64,000 nucleotides of DNA from UBA10103 sp964437185 (GCA_964437185.1 CAYTFU010000001.1:1-64000); one strand, 5' to 3'; positions 25,747 to 34,950 are shown, counted from the stretch's first letter. Program-made: numbers and translations. Notes: a model not told the origin generated them from the sequence alone.

Positions 25747-26123
25747 ACGATCTCTGGCGCAAGCGAACCGATTTTCTGATAACCTCGGGCTACCACCTCA
25801 CGCGGAATCGGGCCGAACACACGATTGGCCTTTGGTTCTTTGGGCTCCTTACCAGAACCCGTGATCAAGACCACCGCATTCTCGTCAAAGCGCACGTACG
25901 AACCATCCTCGCGTCGGAATGCTTTTTTCTGTCTCACTACGACCGCGCGGTGAACTTCCTTCTTTTTCACTGCCTTACGCGGCTGCGCAGTCTGAATGGA
26001 AATCACGATCTCGTCTCCGATGCCTGCATAGCGACGCTTCGAGCCGCCTAAAATCTTAAAGACGCGACCGATGATTCCGCCGGAATTGTCTGCAATTTTT
26101 ACTAAGGTACGATCTTGAATCAT
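25743..26123 (-). CDS. rplN: 50S ribosomal protein L14
   Basis: 126 residues. MIQDRTLVKIADNSGGIIGRVFKILGG start, KKKEVHRAVVVRQKKAFRREDGSYVRFDENAVVLI, then RVFGPIPREVVARGYQKIGSLAPEIV, standard uL14. Confidence 0.97.
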   Translation of the reverse strand: MIQDRTLVKIADNSGGIIGRVFKILGGSKRRYAGIGDEIVISIQTAQPRKAVKKKEVHRAVVVRQKKAFRREDGSYVRFDENAVVLITGSGKEPKEPKANRVFGPIPREVVARGYQKIGSLAPEIV

Positions 26124-26132
26124 AGAGGTGAT

Positions 26133-26375
26133 TTATGCTGCAATGACAAAGCGCTTTCGCTTAGAAATCGGGCGCGTCTCGCGGATCGAGACCTTCTCTC
26201 CCACCTTTGCAGTATTGCCCGGATTGTGTACGAGAAATTTCTTGCTGAGCTTCATGAACTTTTTGTACTTCGGGTGCTTCACGTAGCGCTCAACGAGCAC
26301 CGTGCAGGTGTCGGTCATGGCAGCCTTCACCACAACGCCATCGAGAATTTTTCCTTGCTTGTTTTCTTGTTCCAT
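26133..26375 (-). CDS. rpsQ: 30S ribosomal protein S17
   Basis: 80 residues with an OB-fold pattern: GKILDGVVVKAAMTDTCTVLVERYVKHPKYKKFMK, then VHNPGNTAKVGEKVSIRETRPISKRKRFVI. It follows rpmC. Confidence 0.96.
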   Translation of the reverse strand: MEQENKQGKILDGVVVKAAMTDTCTVLVERYVKHPKYKKFMKLSKKFLVHNPGNTAKVGEKVSIRETRPISKRKRFVIAA

Positions 26376-26393
26376 ATCAAATGTTTGAGGATA

Positions 26394-26618
26394 CTACGCG
26401 TTCTTTGCCTTCGAAGCAACCTTTGAACTTTTTGCCGAAATCTCGCGCGCCCGGAGTTCGGTCAGAATCTGCGCAATCTCGCGGCGAAGATTGCGACCCT
26501 CACGCACGTTGCGCGTGCGCGAACCCGCGCCTCCAAAGCGAAACGCGCGAAGCGCCTCCCGCTTTTCGGCAATGAGTTTCTGCAACTCTGCAACGTCTTG
26601 TGTAGATAAATCGGACAT
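26394..26618 (-). CDS. rpmC: 50S ribosomal protein L29
   Basis: 74 residues, two-helix protein: LSTQDVAELQKLIAEKREALRAFRFG and NVREGRNLRREIAQILTELRAREI, with a short Lys/Ala tail. Position between rplP and rpsQ confirms it. Confidence 0.93.
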   Translation of the reverse strand: MSDLSTQDVAELQKLIAEKREALRAFRFGGAGSRTRNVREGRNLRREIAQILTELRAREISAKSSKVASKAKNA

Positions 26619-26632
26619 ATCAATGTATATAC

Positions 26633-27055
26633 TTACTCGCGAGCGATCACGCGGGCACTTACCGGCAGCTTGGTCCCCGCCTTGCGAAGGGCTTCGCGCG
26701 CAATAGCTTCCGGAGCACCATCAATTTCAAAAATGACGCGACCAGGCCGAACATCGCACACGTAGCCCGCAACATCGCCCTTTCCGCTACCCATGCCCAC
26801 TTCCGCCGCCTTGCGTGTAAACGGTCGGTCAGGAAAGATGCGAATCCAGATTTTGGCGCTCTTCCCACCTGCGCGAGAGAGCGCGCGACGCGCCGCTTCC
26901 AGCTGATTGGAGGTAATGCGAGCCTGCGTCAAAGATTTGAGACCAAACGAACCAAACGCCACGGTGATGCCGCGCGTCTCGGGAGCATTCAGGCGGCGCT
27001 CATGGCGACGGCCCATTTGCCACTTTCGATATTTTGCTTTCTTTGGTGCCAACAT
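26633..27055 (-). CDS. rplP: 50S ribosomal protein L16
   Basis: 140 residues. MLAPKKAKYRKWQMGRRH, FGSFGLKSLTQARITSNQLEAARRALSR, and MGSGKGDVAGYVCDVRPGRVIFEIDG, standard uL16, an organiser of the tRNA A-site on the 50S subunit. Confidence 0.97.
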   Translation of the reverse strand: MLAPKKAKYRKWQMGRRHERRLNAPETRGITVAFGSFGLKSLTQARITSNQLEAARRALSRAGGKSAKIWIRIFPDRPFTRKAAEVGMGSGKGDVAGYVCDVRPGRVIFEIDGAPEAIAREALRKAGTKLPVSARVIARE

Positions 27056-27078
27056 AAATAAAAATGAATCTCGAAAAA

Positions 27079-27750
27079 TTATTTCTTCGCCTCCTTCTCG
27101 AATATCTCTCCGCGGTAAATCCAGACCTTAATCCCAATCACGCCGTATGGAAGGTATGCCTGCTCGCGCGCGAAATCGATGTCTGCGCGAATCGTCTGGA
27201 GTGGAACGCGGCCACGCTTGATTTCCTCGCTACGAGACATTTCCGCGCCGCCGAGACGACCAGCAATCGCAATGCGAACGCCTTGCACGTCGCGGTTGGC
27301 CATCACCTTTTCGACCGTCTGCTTGAGCACACGACGGAAGGTTTGACGCTTCTCCAACCCTTCAGCGATCATGTACGCAACAACCGGCGATTGCGATTCA
27401 GGCGAGCGAACCTCCTCAATGTCGAGTCGAACGGCCTTCTTTTCTGCGCGCGGAACGGTGCCGATCACGCGCTCAATCTCTTTCGTGAGCTTCACCGAAC
27501 CCTCTCCCCCGCGCCCAATGACGAGACCTGGGCGCGACGTCTTAATGATCACGCGCACCGCTTTCTCATTGCGCTCAATTTCTACGGATGTGACATAGCT
27601 TCCGCGCAATCGCTTCTTGAGAAAGCGGCGAATCGCTGCGTCGACGCAGACATTTTCGCGATATTTGGCGGGCGATTTCGAAAACCAGCGCGACTTCCAG
27701 TCGCGGATGACCCCGAGTCGATGTGCGTATGGATGTACGGTGTGTGTCAT
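27079..27750 (-). CDS. rpsC: 30S ribosomal protein S3
   Basis: 223 residues. A KH domain is at residues 60-110 (VRVIIKTSRPGLVIGRGGEGSVKLTKEI), and the C-domain has GVRIAIAGRLGGAEMSRSEEIKRGRVPLQTIRADIDFA. It lines the mRNA entry channel. It lies between rplV and rplP. Confidence 0.97.
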   Translation of the reverse strand: MTHTVHPYAHRLGVIRDWKSRWFSKSPAKYRENVCVDAAIRRFLKKRLRGSYVTSVEIERNEKAVRVIIKTSRPGLVIGRGGEGSVKLTKEIERVIGTVPRAEKKAVRLDIEEVRSPESQSPVVAYMIAEGLEKRQTFRRVLKQTVEKVMANRDVQGVRIAIAGRLGGAEMSRSEEIKRGRVPLQTIRADIDFAREQAYLPYGVIGIKVWIYRGEIFEKEAKK

Positions 27751-27758
27751 ATATATGT

Positions 27759-28157
27759 TTATTCTGCTTTTGCCGCAACTTTCTTATCACGCGCCTTCGT
27801 TTCTTTCACCTTCTTGGCTCGCGGCGCCTTAGCTACCTCGCGCAAACCAAGCTCGATCGCAACGATGCTGAGCTCCTTGCGAATTGAGCCGGAGCGCCCT
27901 CGCGCAAACGGTCGAGCGCGACGCATGACAAGCCCCTTGTTTACGGTAATCGTTTTGACAAAAAGATTCTCTGCAGACACCTTTGGCCCTGCATTTGAAA
28001 CTGCGGAATCGAGGAGCTTGCCAATTGCAGGAGAAGATTTCTTCGGAAGAAACATGAGTGCTCTGCGAGCTGCAGGCACGCTTTTACCACGCACAAGATC
28101 AGCGACAAGGCGTACCTTGCGTGGAGCCTGATGGTAATTGGTGAGAAGCGCTTTCAT
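27759..28157 (-). CDS. rplV: 50S ribosomal protein L22
   Basis: 132 residues. KALLTNYHQAPRKVRLVADLVRGKSV start and VNKGLVMRRARPFARGRSGSIRKELSIVAIEL, the hairpin loop reaching the peptide tunnel. A Lys/Ala-rich tail follows. Confidence 0.96.
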   Translation of the reverse strand: MKALLTNYHQAPRKVRLVADLVRGKSVPAARRALMFLPKKSSPAIGKLLDSAVSNAGPKVSAENLFVKTITVNKGLVMRRARPFARGRSGSIRKELSIVAIELGLREVAKAPRAKKVKETKARDKKVAAKAE

Positions 28158-28187
28158 AGTATTTATTATTTATTGTGAGCGTCCGAA

Positions 28188-28526
28188 CTACTTCTTCGCT
28201 GTTGCCGTAGCCTTCGCCGCCGTTGCTGCGGCGACTTCCGCAGCCTTTGCTGCCATTTCGTTTTCCTTCTGCATCTTACCGCCGTGCTTGATGAACTTGG
28301 TGGTCGGAGCAAATTCGCCCAATCGGTGGCCCACCATGTCTTCCGTCACAAACACCTCATCAAAATTCTTCCCCGTGTGTACTGAAAACGTGTAGCCCAC
28401 AAACTCCGGTGCGATCTGACTTGCGCGCGCCCACGTCTTGATAGCGCCCTGCCCGCTCTTGCGGGTAGAGACCTTCTTCATGAGTTTGACGTCCACGTAC
28501 GGACCTTTTTTGAGTGAGCGTGTCAT
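28188..28526 (-). CDS. rpsS: 30S ribosomal protein S19
   Basis: 112 residues. MTRSLKKGPYVDVKLMKKV, IKTWARASQIAPEFVGYTFSVHTGKNF, and VTEDMVGHRLGEFAPTTKF, then an Ala/Lys-rich extension beyond the usual 92 residues. Its leader holds a terminator/promoter arrangement that separates it from rplB. Confidence 0.97.
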   Translation of the reverse strand: MTRSLKKGPYVDVKLMKKVSTRKSGQGAIKTWARASQIAPEFVGYTFSVHTGKNFDEVFVTEDMVGHRLGEFAPTTKFIKHGGKMQKENEMAAKAAEVAAATAAKATATAKK

Positions 28527-28541
28527 GTGTTCAATTTAAAA

Positions 28542-28616
28542 CCCGCATGCGCGGGAGTCCGCACAATGTATAGGAAAGAGGACCTGCTGTCAACAAAAAT
28601 CCGGTTTGTGCCGGAT
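28542..28616 (-). promoter_or_regulatory. Internal terminator, promoter and hairpin between rplB and rpsS
   Basis: In minus-strand order: hairpin ATCCGG/CCGGAT (28599-28616) with TTTTTGTT; -35 TTGACA (28588-28593), 15-base spacer, -10 TATACA (28567-28572); then a second hairpin CCCGC/GCGGG (28542-28555) with TTTTAAATT just before rpsS. It would divide the S10 operon into two transcription units. Confidence 0.65.
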
Positions 28617-28631
28617 TGTTTGTTTGATTTT

Positions 28632-29480
28632 CTATTTTCTCTTCCCCACTCTTCGTCGAGAGACGAGAAACACATTTGAATACTTCTTTGGTCGGCGCGT
28701 CTTTTGGCCCTTACCTGCAGGTTTGCCCCAGAGCGTCTTCTGACGACGAGAGCCGCGACCTTGCTTACCTTCACCACCACCGTGTGGGTGATCCACGGGG
28801 TTCATAGCGGACCCACGGACGGTCGGACGAATACCGAGCCATCGATTTCTTCCAGCCTTACCGATCCGAACGAGACGGTGTTCTTCGTTGGAAACTTCGC
28901 CGACAGAGGCCCATGCGGTCGAGATCACGCGACGCACTTCGGTCGAGGGCATCTTAATGTGTGTGTACCCGGCGTCTTGAGCCACTACTTCGCAGAAATT
29001 GCCCGCTGAACGCGCGAGGACTGCTCCACCGTTGGGCTTCAGCTCTATGTTGTACACAAACGTACCGACAGGCATGTTGCCGAGCGGCAAGCGATTTGCG
29101 CGCGTTACGGGAGCTGTCTCGGATACGATGAACGTATCGCCAACTTTCGCGAGCTTCGGAAGAAGGACGTAGCGCTTCTCGCCGTCGGCATACACCGCGA
29201 CACCGATGAATGCGCTGCGGAACGGGTCATACTCAACCGTCGTGATCTTCGCAGGGATATTTTTCTTATCAAACCGAAAATCAACCATGCGGTGACTCTT
29301 CTTATGACCTCCACCTTGATGACGCACCGTGATGCGACCGAAGGAATTGCGGCCGGCGTAGCTCCTCCCGCCCTTCATGAGCGACTTTTCCGGCTTGTGA
29401 CCAGAGAGCACCTCGCGGTAGTTGATCGAAATTCGTCCGCGCTGGGATGGTGACGTTGGTTTGTATTCTTTCATTGCCAT
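28632..29480 (-). CDS. rplB: 50S ribosomal protein L2
   Basis: 282 residues. KEYKPTSPSQRGRISINYREVLSG start, GGGHKKSHRMVDFRFDKK, and the peptidyl-transferase-proximal MNPVDHPHGGGEGKQGRGSRR. A terminator-like hairpin follows. Confidence 0.97.
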   Translation of the reverse strand: MAMKEYKPTSPSQRGRISINYREVLSGHKPEKSLMKGGRSYAGRNSFGRITVRHQGGGHKKSHRMVDFRFDKKNIPAKITTVEYDPFRSAFIGVAVYADGEKRYVLLPKLAKVGDTFIVSETAPVTRANRLPLGNMPVGTFVYNIELKPNGGAVLARSAGNFCEVVAQDAGYTHIKMPSTEVRRVISTAWASVGEVSNEEHRLVRIGKAGRNRWLGIRPTVRGSAMNPVDHPHGGGEGKQGRGSRRQKTLWGKPAGKGQKTRRPKKYSNVFLVSRRRVGKRK

Positions 29481-29493
29481 ACGTTATAAAAAA

Positions 29494-29853
29494 TTATCCG
29501 ATAGTGATCGTCTCGCCTTTCTTCAGATACACGTAGGCCTTTTTGCCTCCGTGCGTGATACCCACCTTGCCAGTGCGAGGATTGCGGCGCTTCTTCGTCG
29601 GGATACTCACGACACGCACCTTGCGTGGCATGACTTTGTAGTGCGCCTGGACCGCTTGCATCACGTCGCGCTTCGTCGCATTGTCGGCAATATCGAATGT
29701 GTAAACCCCATCGGCAGAGTGCATGGTCGCCTTTTCGGTGATGCGCGCATGCTTCAAGATGTGCGATAGATCGCGCACAGAGCTCACCGAAGACGCCTCA
29801 GGGGCGACAGGCTTCGCCGCAGATTTCTTTTCTTTTTTGCTAAAGAGTGCCAT
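29494..29853 (-). CDS. rplW: 50S ribosomal protein L23
   Basis: 119 residues: an N-terminal Lys-rich extension, then RDLSHILKHARITEKATMHSADGVYTFDI and HYKVMPRKVRVVSIPTKKRRNPRTGKVG. It forms the exit-site docking platform for trigger factor and SRP. It lies between rplD and rplB. Confidence 0.95.
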   Translation of the reverse strand: MALFSKKEKKSAAKPVAPEASSVSSVRDLSHILKHARITEKATMHSADGVYTFDIADNATKRDVMQAVQAHYKVMPRKVRVVSIPTKKRRNPRTGKVGITHGGKKAYVYLKKGETITIG

Positions 29854-29871
29854 ATATAAGGGGTCGTGTTT

Positions 29872-30564
29872 TTAGTTTTTAGTTTTTTTCGAGCTGGTCT
29901 TCTTGGTGGCGCGGCTCTCGACAATCGCGACCGACGCCTCAGGATTCTCAATCACGAGGAACGAGCTCTTGAGTACAGAAACCGGGTTGAGATTGCGCGT
30001 TGCCACGCATTCGACATTACCGATATTGCGGAAACTCTTTTGCACTGCTTCGGTCGGCTCCGCGAACGCAATGAGCGCGGCATTCTTCTTTTTTGTCGAA
30101 AGCTTCTCGAATCCCGAAACCCCGGAGAGCATGACGAGCGCCCTGCGCGCGACTGCTGTCTTGGGCGCATCGATACCAAAGGAATCGACAAACATGATTT
30201 CGCCATCCTTGAACTTCCGTGAAAGTGCCATGAACAGCGCCTTCGCACGCATCTTTTTTGGAATTACTTTGCTGTAATTTTTCTCAGCGCGAGGGCCATG
30301 CGTCACTCCTCCCCCTCTCCAGATGGGAGATCGGCTCGAACCATGACGTGCGCGGCCCGTGCCCTTCTGTGCCCACGGCTTCTTTCCGCCTCCACGTACC
30401 TCACCGCGCGTCTTTGTGTGCGCAACGCTCGTTCGCGCGTTTGATTGCATGCCGGTCACGACCTGGTGCATCAGACCGTCGTTCCATGCGACGTTGAAAA
30501 CGCTCTCGGGCAACGTGACCGATCCTTTCTTCTTTCCCTGTGCGTTGTAAATAGTAGATTCCAT
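29872..30564 (-). CDS. rplD: 50S ribosomal protein L4
   Basis: About 230 residues from the ATG at 30562-30564 (MESTIYNAQGKKKGSVTLPESVF). Core GMQSNARTSVAHTKTRGEVRGGGKKPWAQKGTGRARHGSSRSPIWRGGG is the tunnel loop. The frame extends 19 codons upstream, but that would overlap rplC. L4 autoregulates the S10 operon in E. coli. Confidence 0.96.
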   Translation of the reverse strand: MESTIYNAQGKKKGSVTLPESVFNVAWNDGLMHQVVTGMQSNARTSVAHTKTRGEVRGGGKKPWAQKGTGRARHGSSRSPIWRGGGVTHGPRAEKNYSKVIPKKMRAKALFMALSRKFKDGEIMFVDSFGIDAPKTAVARRALVMLSGVSGFEKLSTKKKNAALIAFAEPTEAVQKSFRNIGNVECVATRNLNPVSVLKSSFLVIENPEASVAIVESRATKKTSSKKTKN

Positions 30565-30574
30565 ATGTAAATGA

Positions 30575-31207
30575 TTAGCCTCGGATTTCAACGAGCGTAC
30601 CGGGTTTCCCTGGAATTGCACCTGAGATCAGGAGCGTACTCGTCGTTGCGTCGACTTGGAGGACTTTCAAATTTTTGACCGTCACCCGGTCGCCGCCCAT
30701 TCGGCCCGCCATGCGCATACCGGGGACGACTCTGCCGCCCGCGCGACCACCGCCGCCGATTGAGCCCGGACTGCGTTCTCTATTTTTCTGACCGTGCGAT
30801 CGAGGACCGCCGCTAAAACCATGACGCTTCACAACGCCCTGAAAACCCTTTCCCTTTGAAATAGCTGAGACGGCGACTACATCGCCAGGCACAAACACCG
30901 ACACATCAATCACATCGCCCCGCTTCGCCTCACCTGAAAGCGGAAATTCCCTTAGGTGTCGAAACATTGAAAGATCTTTGAGGTGGCCCTTTTGTGCGGC
31001 ATTCACATTTTTCTCCTTGCGCGACCCAAATCCAATCTGGGCGGCGTCGTACCCATCCTTTTCCTTCCCCTTCACTTGCGTGACTGTGATCGGACCTGCG
31101 GTAATGATCGTCGCGGCAGAAACGACACCCTTCTCATCGAAGATTTGTGTCATCCGACCCTTTGTTCCGAGCATGAATTTCACCCCGTTAGAAGTTTTGT
31201 CTGTCAT
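30575..31207 (-). CDS. rplC: 50S ribosomal protein L3
   Basis: 210 residues by the longest ATG frame. MLGTKGRMTQIFDEKG, then GFQGVVKRHGFSGGPRSHGQKNRERSPGSIGGGG, are standard uL3. The usual L3 N-terminus aligns with an internal ATG at 31172-31174, preceded by a good Shine-Dalgarno-like GGGGTGA, so the true start may be 31174. That ribosome site lies in one arm of a 14-bp inverted repeat. rpsJ, normally just upstream, is 14 kb away. Confidence 0.95.
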   Translation of the reverse strand: MTDKTSNGVKFMLGTKGRMTQIFDEKGVVSAATIITAGPITVTQVKGKEKDGYDAAQIGFGSRKEKNVNAAQKGHLKDLSMFRHLREFPLSGEAKRGDVIDVSVFVPGDVVAVSAISKGKGFQGVVKRHGFSGGPRSHGQKNRERSPGSIGGGGRAGGRVVPGMRMAGRMGGDRVTVKNLKVLQVDATTSTLLISGAIPGKPGTLVEIRG

Positions 31208-31266
31208 AGTTGTTGTTCACGTGTTCTTCGTATCTTTCCGGCCTGCCCCATTACTTCTAACGGGGT
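31182..31266 (-). promoter_or_regulatory. Inverted repeat in the rplC leader, possible translational switch
   Basis: CCCCGTTAGAAG at 31183-31194 and its exact complement CTTCTAACGGGG at 31254-31265, 14 pairs with the flanking bases. One arm lies in the leader and the other covers the GGGGTG ribosome-site candidate. In mRNA the repeat would fold over the start region. It may be an autoregulatory structure. Confidence 0.6.
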
Positions 31267-31462
31267 TAATTCGGCATTGTCGTATTTGTTTCGCTGTGCT
31301 CACAAATACTCTGTGCCTCATTAAAAATCCGCGCAACAGCGCGGCCTTAGCCTACACCATTGGTCCCGTATGGGGACGTAGCTTGTCCTTCCATAGTCCG
31401 CGCGAAGCGGACGGAGGAGGACGTGCAGAGCAGTATACGCAGGACAAGAGAAAATGCAATAC

Positions 31463-31933
31463 CTACCCCTGCGGAGCGACATTACTTCTACGAGAGCGGA
31501 TATGAAGCACTTCCGCGAGAATCCATACCATGCCAATCGAGGTCACGCCAAAAAGTATTGGCGCAGGACTATTTGGATCATCGAAACCAAAGGCGGTGTT
31601 GAATGTGCAAAGTGGCGGCCACGAATCGCACACCTCTTCCTCCGCGACCTCCCCCAACGATGCCGAGGGCGAGGCCTCCCTCTCGGGGCGCCACGTAATC
31701 GCCTCCGCGGTTAGACCACTGCTGTTTGCCTCGGCCGCGAGCGCCTCGACCATAGAATCAATTTGTGCGGTAGAGAGTGTAGATGTGCGCGGGTCATTCA
31801 AAATCGAGCTTCGGATCACCGCGCGAATGTCTGAGTCGCTCTCTGCGAGCGCAAGGACGGGCACCAAAAAAAGCGCTACGAGTACTACGAAAAATATTTT
31901 CGGAGCCAGAGTCGATTGATTCATTGTGTGCAT
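31463..31933 (-). CDS. Secreted or membrane protein with C-terminal anchor, unknown
   Basis: About 156 residues from the ATG at 31931-31933 (an ATG at 31924 is also possible). Signal sequence KIFFVVLVALFLVPVLALA, then an acidic helical region (DSDIRAVIRSSILNDPRTSTLSTAQIDSMVEALAAEA), then a C-terminal membrane helix (ILFGVTSIGMVWILAEVLHI) and a basic end. It follows the vWA protein on the same strand, so perhaps works with it at the envelope. Family not recognised. 31208-31462 between it and rplC has no other gene. Confidence 0.6.
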   Translation of the reverse strand: MHTMNQSTLAPKIFFVVLVALFLVPVLALAESDSDIRAVIRSSILNDPRTSTLSTAQIDSMVEALAAEANSSGLTAEAITWRPEREASPSASLGEVAEEEVCDSWPPLCTFNTAFGFDDPNSPAPILFGVTSIGMVWILAEVLHIRSRRSNVAPQG

Positions 31934-31990
31934 TGTATCACCGTGTTGTGAGGCAGGGCGGCAGTACGCGTAATACATGTGGATCAAACG

Positions 31991-34843
31991 TTATATCGGC
32001 ACACACGTGCCATTCACCTTCACAAATCCTGCAGCACAGTTTTCTTCAAACGTTGGTAGCACATTGACCGTGGACGATCGCGAGACACTCGAAGGAGTCG
32101 AGCCTGGAAGGCCCTGACAGACGATGGTGAAGACTGTCTGAGACGCGATGGGCGAGCTCGTCTTTGCTCCCGTCGGAGTGCTCCACACACCCGTGGCATT
32201 GCTGCCCGTTCCATCGCCGTTGGTCGCCGTCACGCTGCATGACGAAACATTGCTTGCGGTCCAGAAAACATTTACGGACGTGCCGACGCGTACGAGGAGC
32301 GGGATAACGCTCCACGAAGTGATGGCGGGAGCGGCGGTACCTATGCATCCACCGACAGAACAACCATTCGTACACATCTGAACGAGCGCACCCGTACAAC
32401 TATTGACGACATTGTTGCCCGAACATACGTTCGTGCATGATAGCGGCGGCACGCAGAGACTCGTACTCGGGTCGAGAGTCCATAGAGTGGGGCAACCGAT
32501 GAACGTGCACACGCCGGGTGATGTTTCAGTATATCCGGAGGGGCATCCCATAAACTGACATGAATTTCCGACAAATATGGATCCGATTGGGCAGTCGATT
32601 ATCGGCACACAGACGCCGCCCACAAGGGTGTACCCAGGAAAACACGACGTCGGTACACACTGACCATTCACGTCGCGTGACTCACCTACTGGACATTGTG
32701 GAACACACCCAGAAAGCGTGCTACCCGGGGTGCAGCCATTGGGAAGACATTCGCCATTGGTCATAAGTGTGGTTCCAGACGGGCATGATCCCTGACACTC
32801 TGGAAGTGTGCTGCCGGGAGAGCAGAATGTGATGCTAGAGGCCACAACGTCTATCCACGCGGAACAGTTATTGTCCTCGTTTGAACCCTCATTGATCGCC
32901 CCGAGGTCGGTCGCCGAACTTTTGTCAGCACATGCGCGCACAGAGTACGAGCCAGCCGTCAAAAAAGTGTGTGTCGCAGTAATCGGACTACTTGCGCCTG
33001 CTGCGAGCGCGGAGAAATGAATCGCTGGCGTAAGATCCACAATGGTACCGGTTCCTCCAGCGCCACCCGCAACCTGGAAGAAGTTGTTGAAGCCAACACC
33101 TATGGATACAGGACCCCTATTCATTATAGTGGCAGACAAGGTAAACGGAGCATTGATAGTGGCACTGCCGGGACTTGTATTTACCGCGGTAAGATCGGGC
33201 AGATTGTCGACACAAGAGCCACTCTGAAGCACTTGTCCTGCCGGACAAGCCGTGGGCACACACACACCGTCCAGCAAGACCTGACCGGTCGGACACGACA
33301 CCACAGGCACATTAACATTCACCCACTCACTGCAGTTGTTGTTTTCATACGCACCCTCGTTGATGGTACCGGCGTCTGTGGAGGAGCTCTTGTCGGCGCA
33401 CGCTCGCGTGGAGTATGTGCCGCCTGCGGTAAAGGTGTGTGGAAGAGATATATCGTTGCTCGTGCCTCCTCTCAGGGATGAGAGAGAAACAGCGGGAGTG
33501 AGATCGGTGATGGTACCTCCGCCGTTTGCTTCTGATGCGACCTGGAAGAAGTTGTAGAAGCTGATCCAACTCCCCGTTGAGCCAACGCCCGCGTTGGTAA
33601 TGATGGCGGAGAGCGTGGTCGCAACGTCGACCGTGGCGGACGTCGGGCTCGTGTTGAGTGCGGTGAGGTCGGGGCCGAGGGTGCCGCCAGTGTTGTAGAA
33701 CGTGCAGGAGACGATGTTGTCTTGGTTCAACTTCACGCCGCCGATGATGCCGTCGACGATGGTGCCGGTGAGCGTTCCGTTGTCGGTTGCGCCCGTGCAG
33801 GAAGCGCCGAGGATGGTGTGGCCGCTCTGCTGGATTTCTTCAACAGACCATGGGCCGAAACCGCTGACTCTGAAAGGCTCCGTGTAGCCTAGGAAGTCGG
33901 TGGTTTTCGAGACGCCGGCGACCGTGAAATCCCACCCAGAGGCTGGAGCCTGATCGTTGGTTGTGCCCAAGTTGCCATCGACGTCGTAGATCTTCTTGAC
34001 GGTGATGGTGCCTCCGCATTGCTCACGTGCGATGCTCGCCAAGTCAGTAGCGAGCGTGCTGAAGTTTGAGGAGAATACGCTGTTGGGACTTGCGATTGCC
34101 TGGAGGTTCGCCGCATCGAGACCGCTGCCGATGCCGATGGCGAGGATGCGTGTTCCCGATGACTTGATGGAGTTGGCGACCGTCACTGCTGCTGAGACTG
34201 CGGTGCTCTCGCTCACGCTCGTGTACCCACCGGTCCCATTATTAATCGTGTTTGGGTTGCCGTCGGAGGCGAATATGACGAGGTTGTTGGCTGAGGGACG
34301 GGGGTCGAAGGTGCTCTGCGAAGCGAGGAGTGCGCCCTGCCAGTTGGTGCTCCCTGATCCGTCGATGGCATCGATCTCGGAATTTACCCGCGAAAGATCA
34401 TTTCCGTAGGGTAGGAACTGGAGACGGACTGTTGCTGTGTTATCGAACTTCACGAGCGAAAAGAGCGTGGGGGTTTCTGGGAGGAGTGCGCTTGTGAATC
34501 CCTTCAACGCAGACTTCATCTGAGAGAGTTCCGTGTTATCGATTGATCCCGAGACGTCCATCACGAGCGAGACGTCGAGACCGCAGGTGCCCTCGACAGG
34601 CAAGCTACACTGCCCCGCGTAGTCGGCATCGGATGGGCATGATGCGGGGACGATCTGGAGGCCGGAGTGCGAGGCGTCGGTGAATTGGACTTCGGAGGAT
34701 GTAAAAGGCTTCGATGAAACTTGTGTAAAAGCTCCACTCAATATAAGTGCGGCCGCAAGCAAAGCGCCGACCACAAATACACCCTGCCATAGGTCTGCAG
34801 GAGCTACCGAGTCATCCTCACGTCGCCTCTTAGGAGCTACCAT
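31991..34843 (-). CDS. Large vWA/CARDB surface protein (paralog 1)
   Basis: 950 residues. N-terminal membrane helix at about 22-40 (LWQGVFVVGALLAAALIL). The vWA domain covers about 90-270 with MIDAS motif DVSGS (VMDVSGSIDNTELSQMK), a GSTNWQGAL loop and FASDGNPNT. Then come a domain with KKIYDVDGNLGTTNDQ, and two CARDB-like repeats each beginning PDLTA-NTSP and ending RACADKSS. Cys-rich CPxGxxL modules follow (about 660-800), and a final Ig-like domain. It is probably a surface adhesin. Its first 480 residues are nearly identical to the 50913-54473 protein. Confidence 0.85.
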   Translation of the reverse strand: MVAPKRRREDDSVAPADLWQGVFVVGALLAAALILSGAFTQVSSKPFTSSEVQFTDASHSGLQIVPASCPSDADYAGQCSLPVEGTCGLDVSLVMDVSGSIDNTELSQMKSALKGFTSALLPETPTLFSLVKFDNTATVRLQFLPYGNDLSRVNSEIDAIDGSGSTNWQGALLASQSTFDPRPSANNLVIFASDGNPNTINNGTGGYTSVSESTAVSAAVTVANSIKSSGTRILAIGIGSGLDAANLQAIASPNSVFSSNFSTLATDLASIAREQCGGTITVKKIYDVDGNLGTTNDQAPASGWDFTVAGVSKTTDFLGYTEPFRVSGFGPWSVEEIQQSGHTILGASCTGATDNGTLTGTIVDGIIGGVKLNQDNIVSCTFYNTGGTLGPDLTALNTSPTSATVDVATTLSAIITNAGVGSTGSWISFYNFFQVASEANGGGTITDLTPAVSLSSLRGGTSNDISLPHTFTAGGTYSTRACADKSSSTDAGTINEGAYENNNCSEWVNVNVPVVSCPTGQVLLDGVCVPTACPAGQVLQSGSCVDNLPDLTAVNTSPGSATINAPFTLSATIMNRGPVSIGVGFNNFFQVAGGAGGTGTIVDLTPAIHFSALAAGASSPITATHTFLTAGSYSVRACADKSSATDLGAINEGSNEDNNCSAWIDVVASSITFCSPGSTLPECQGSCPSGTTLMTNGECLPNGCTPGSTLSGCVPQCPVGESRDVNGQCVPTSCFPGYTLVGGVCVPIIDCPIGSIFVGNSCQFMGCPSGYTETSPGVCTFIGCPTLWTLDPSTSLCVPPLSCTNVCSGNNVVNSCTGALVQMCTNGCSVGGCIGTAAPAITSWSVIPLLVRVGTSVNVFWTASNVSSCSVTATNGDGTGSNATGVWSTPTGAKTSSPIASQTVFTIVCQGLPGSTPSSVSRSSTVNVLPTFEENCAAGFVKVNGTCVPI
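33307..34685 (-). repeat. Direct repeat shared with 52951-54326
   Basis: About 1.4 kb encoding the vWA and first CARDB domains, nearly identical at the DNA level to the other vWA gene and in the same orientation. Confidence 0.85.
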
Positions 34844-34950
34844 ATATATTTATATAATACCGCGCTTTAAGAGACTAATGCTCCGGGGGTGTGTATACCA
34901 TGCTCAGGCAAACACCTCCTAGCGCAGGTCGTCAAAAAATCCACATACAA

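Noticed and set aside
27064..28131. Plus-strand open frame of 355 codons
   Set aside because: It runs antisense across rpsC and rplV; codon bias of those genes leaves the opposite strand open.
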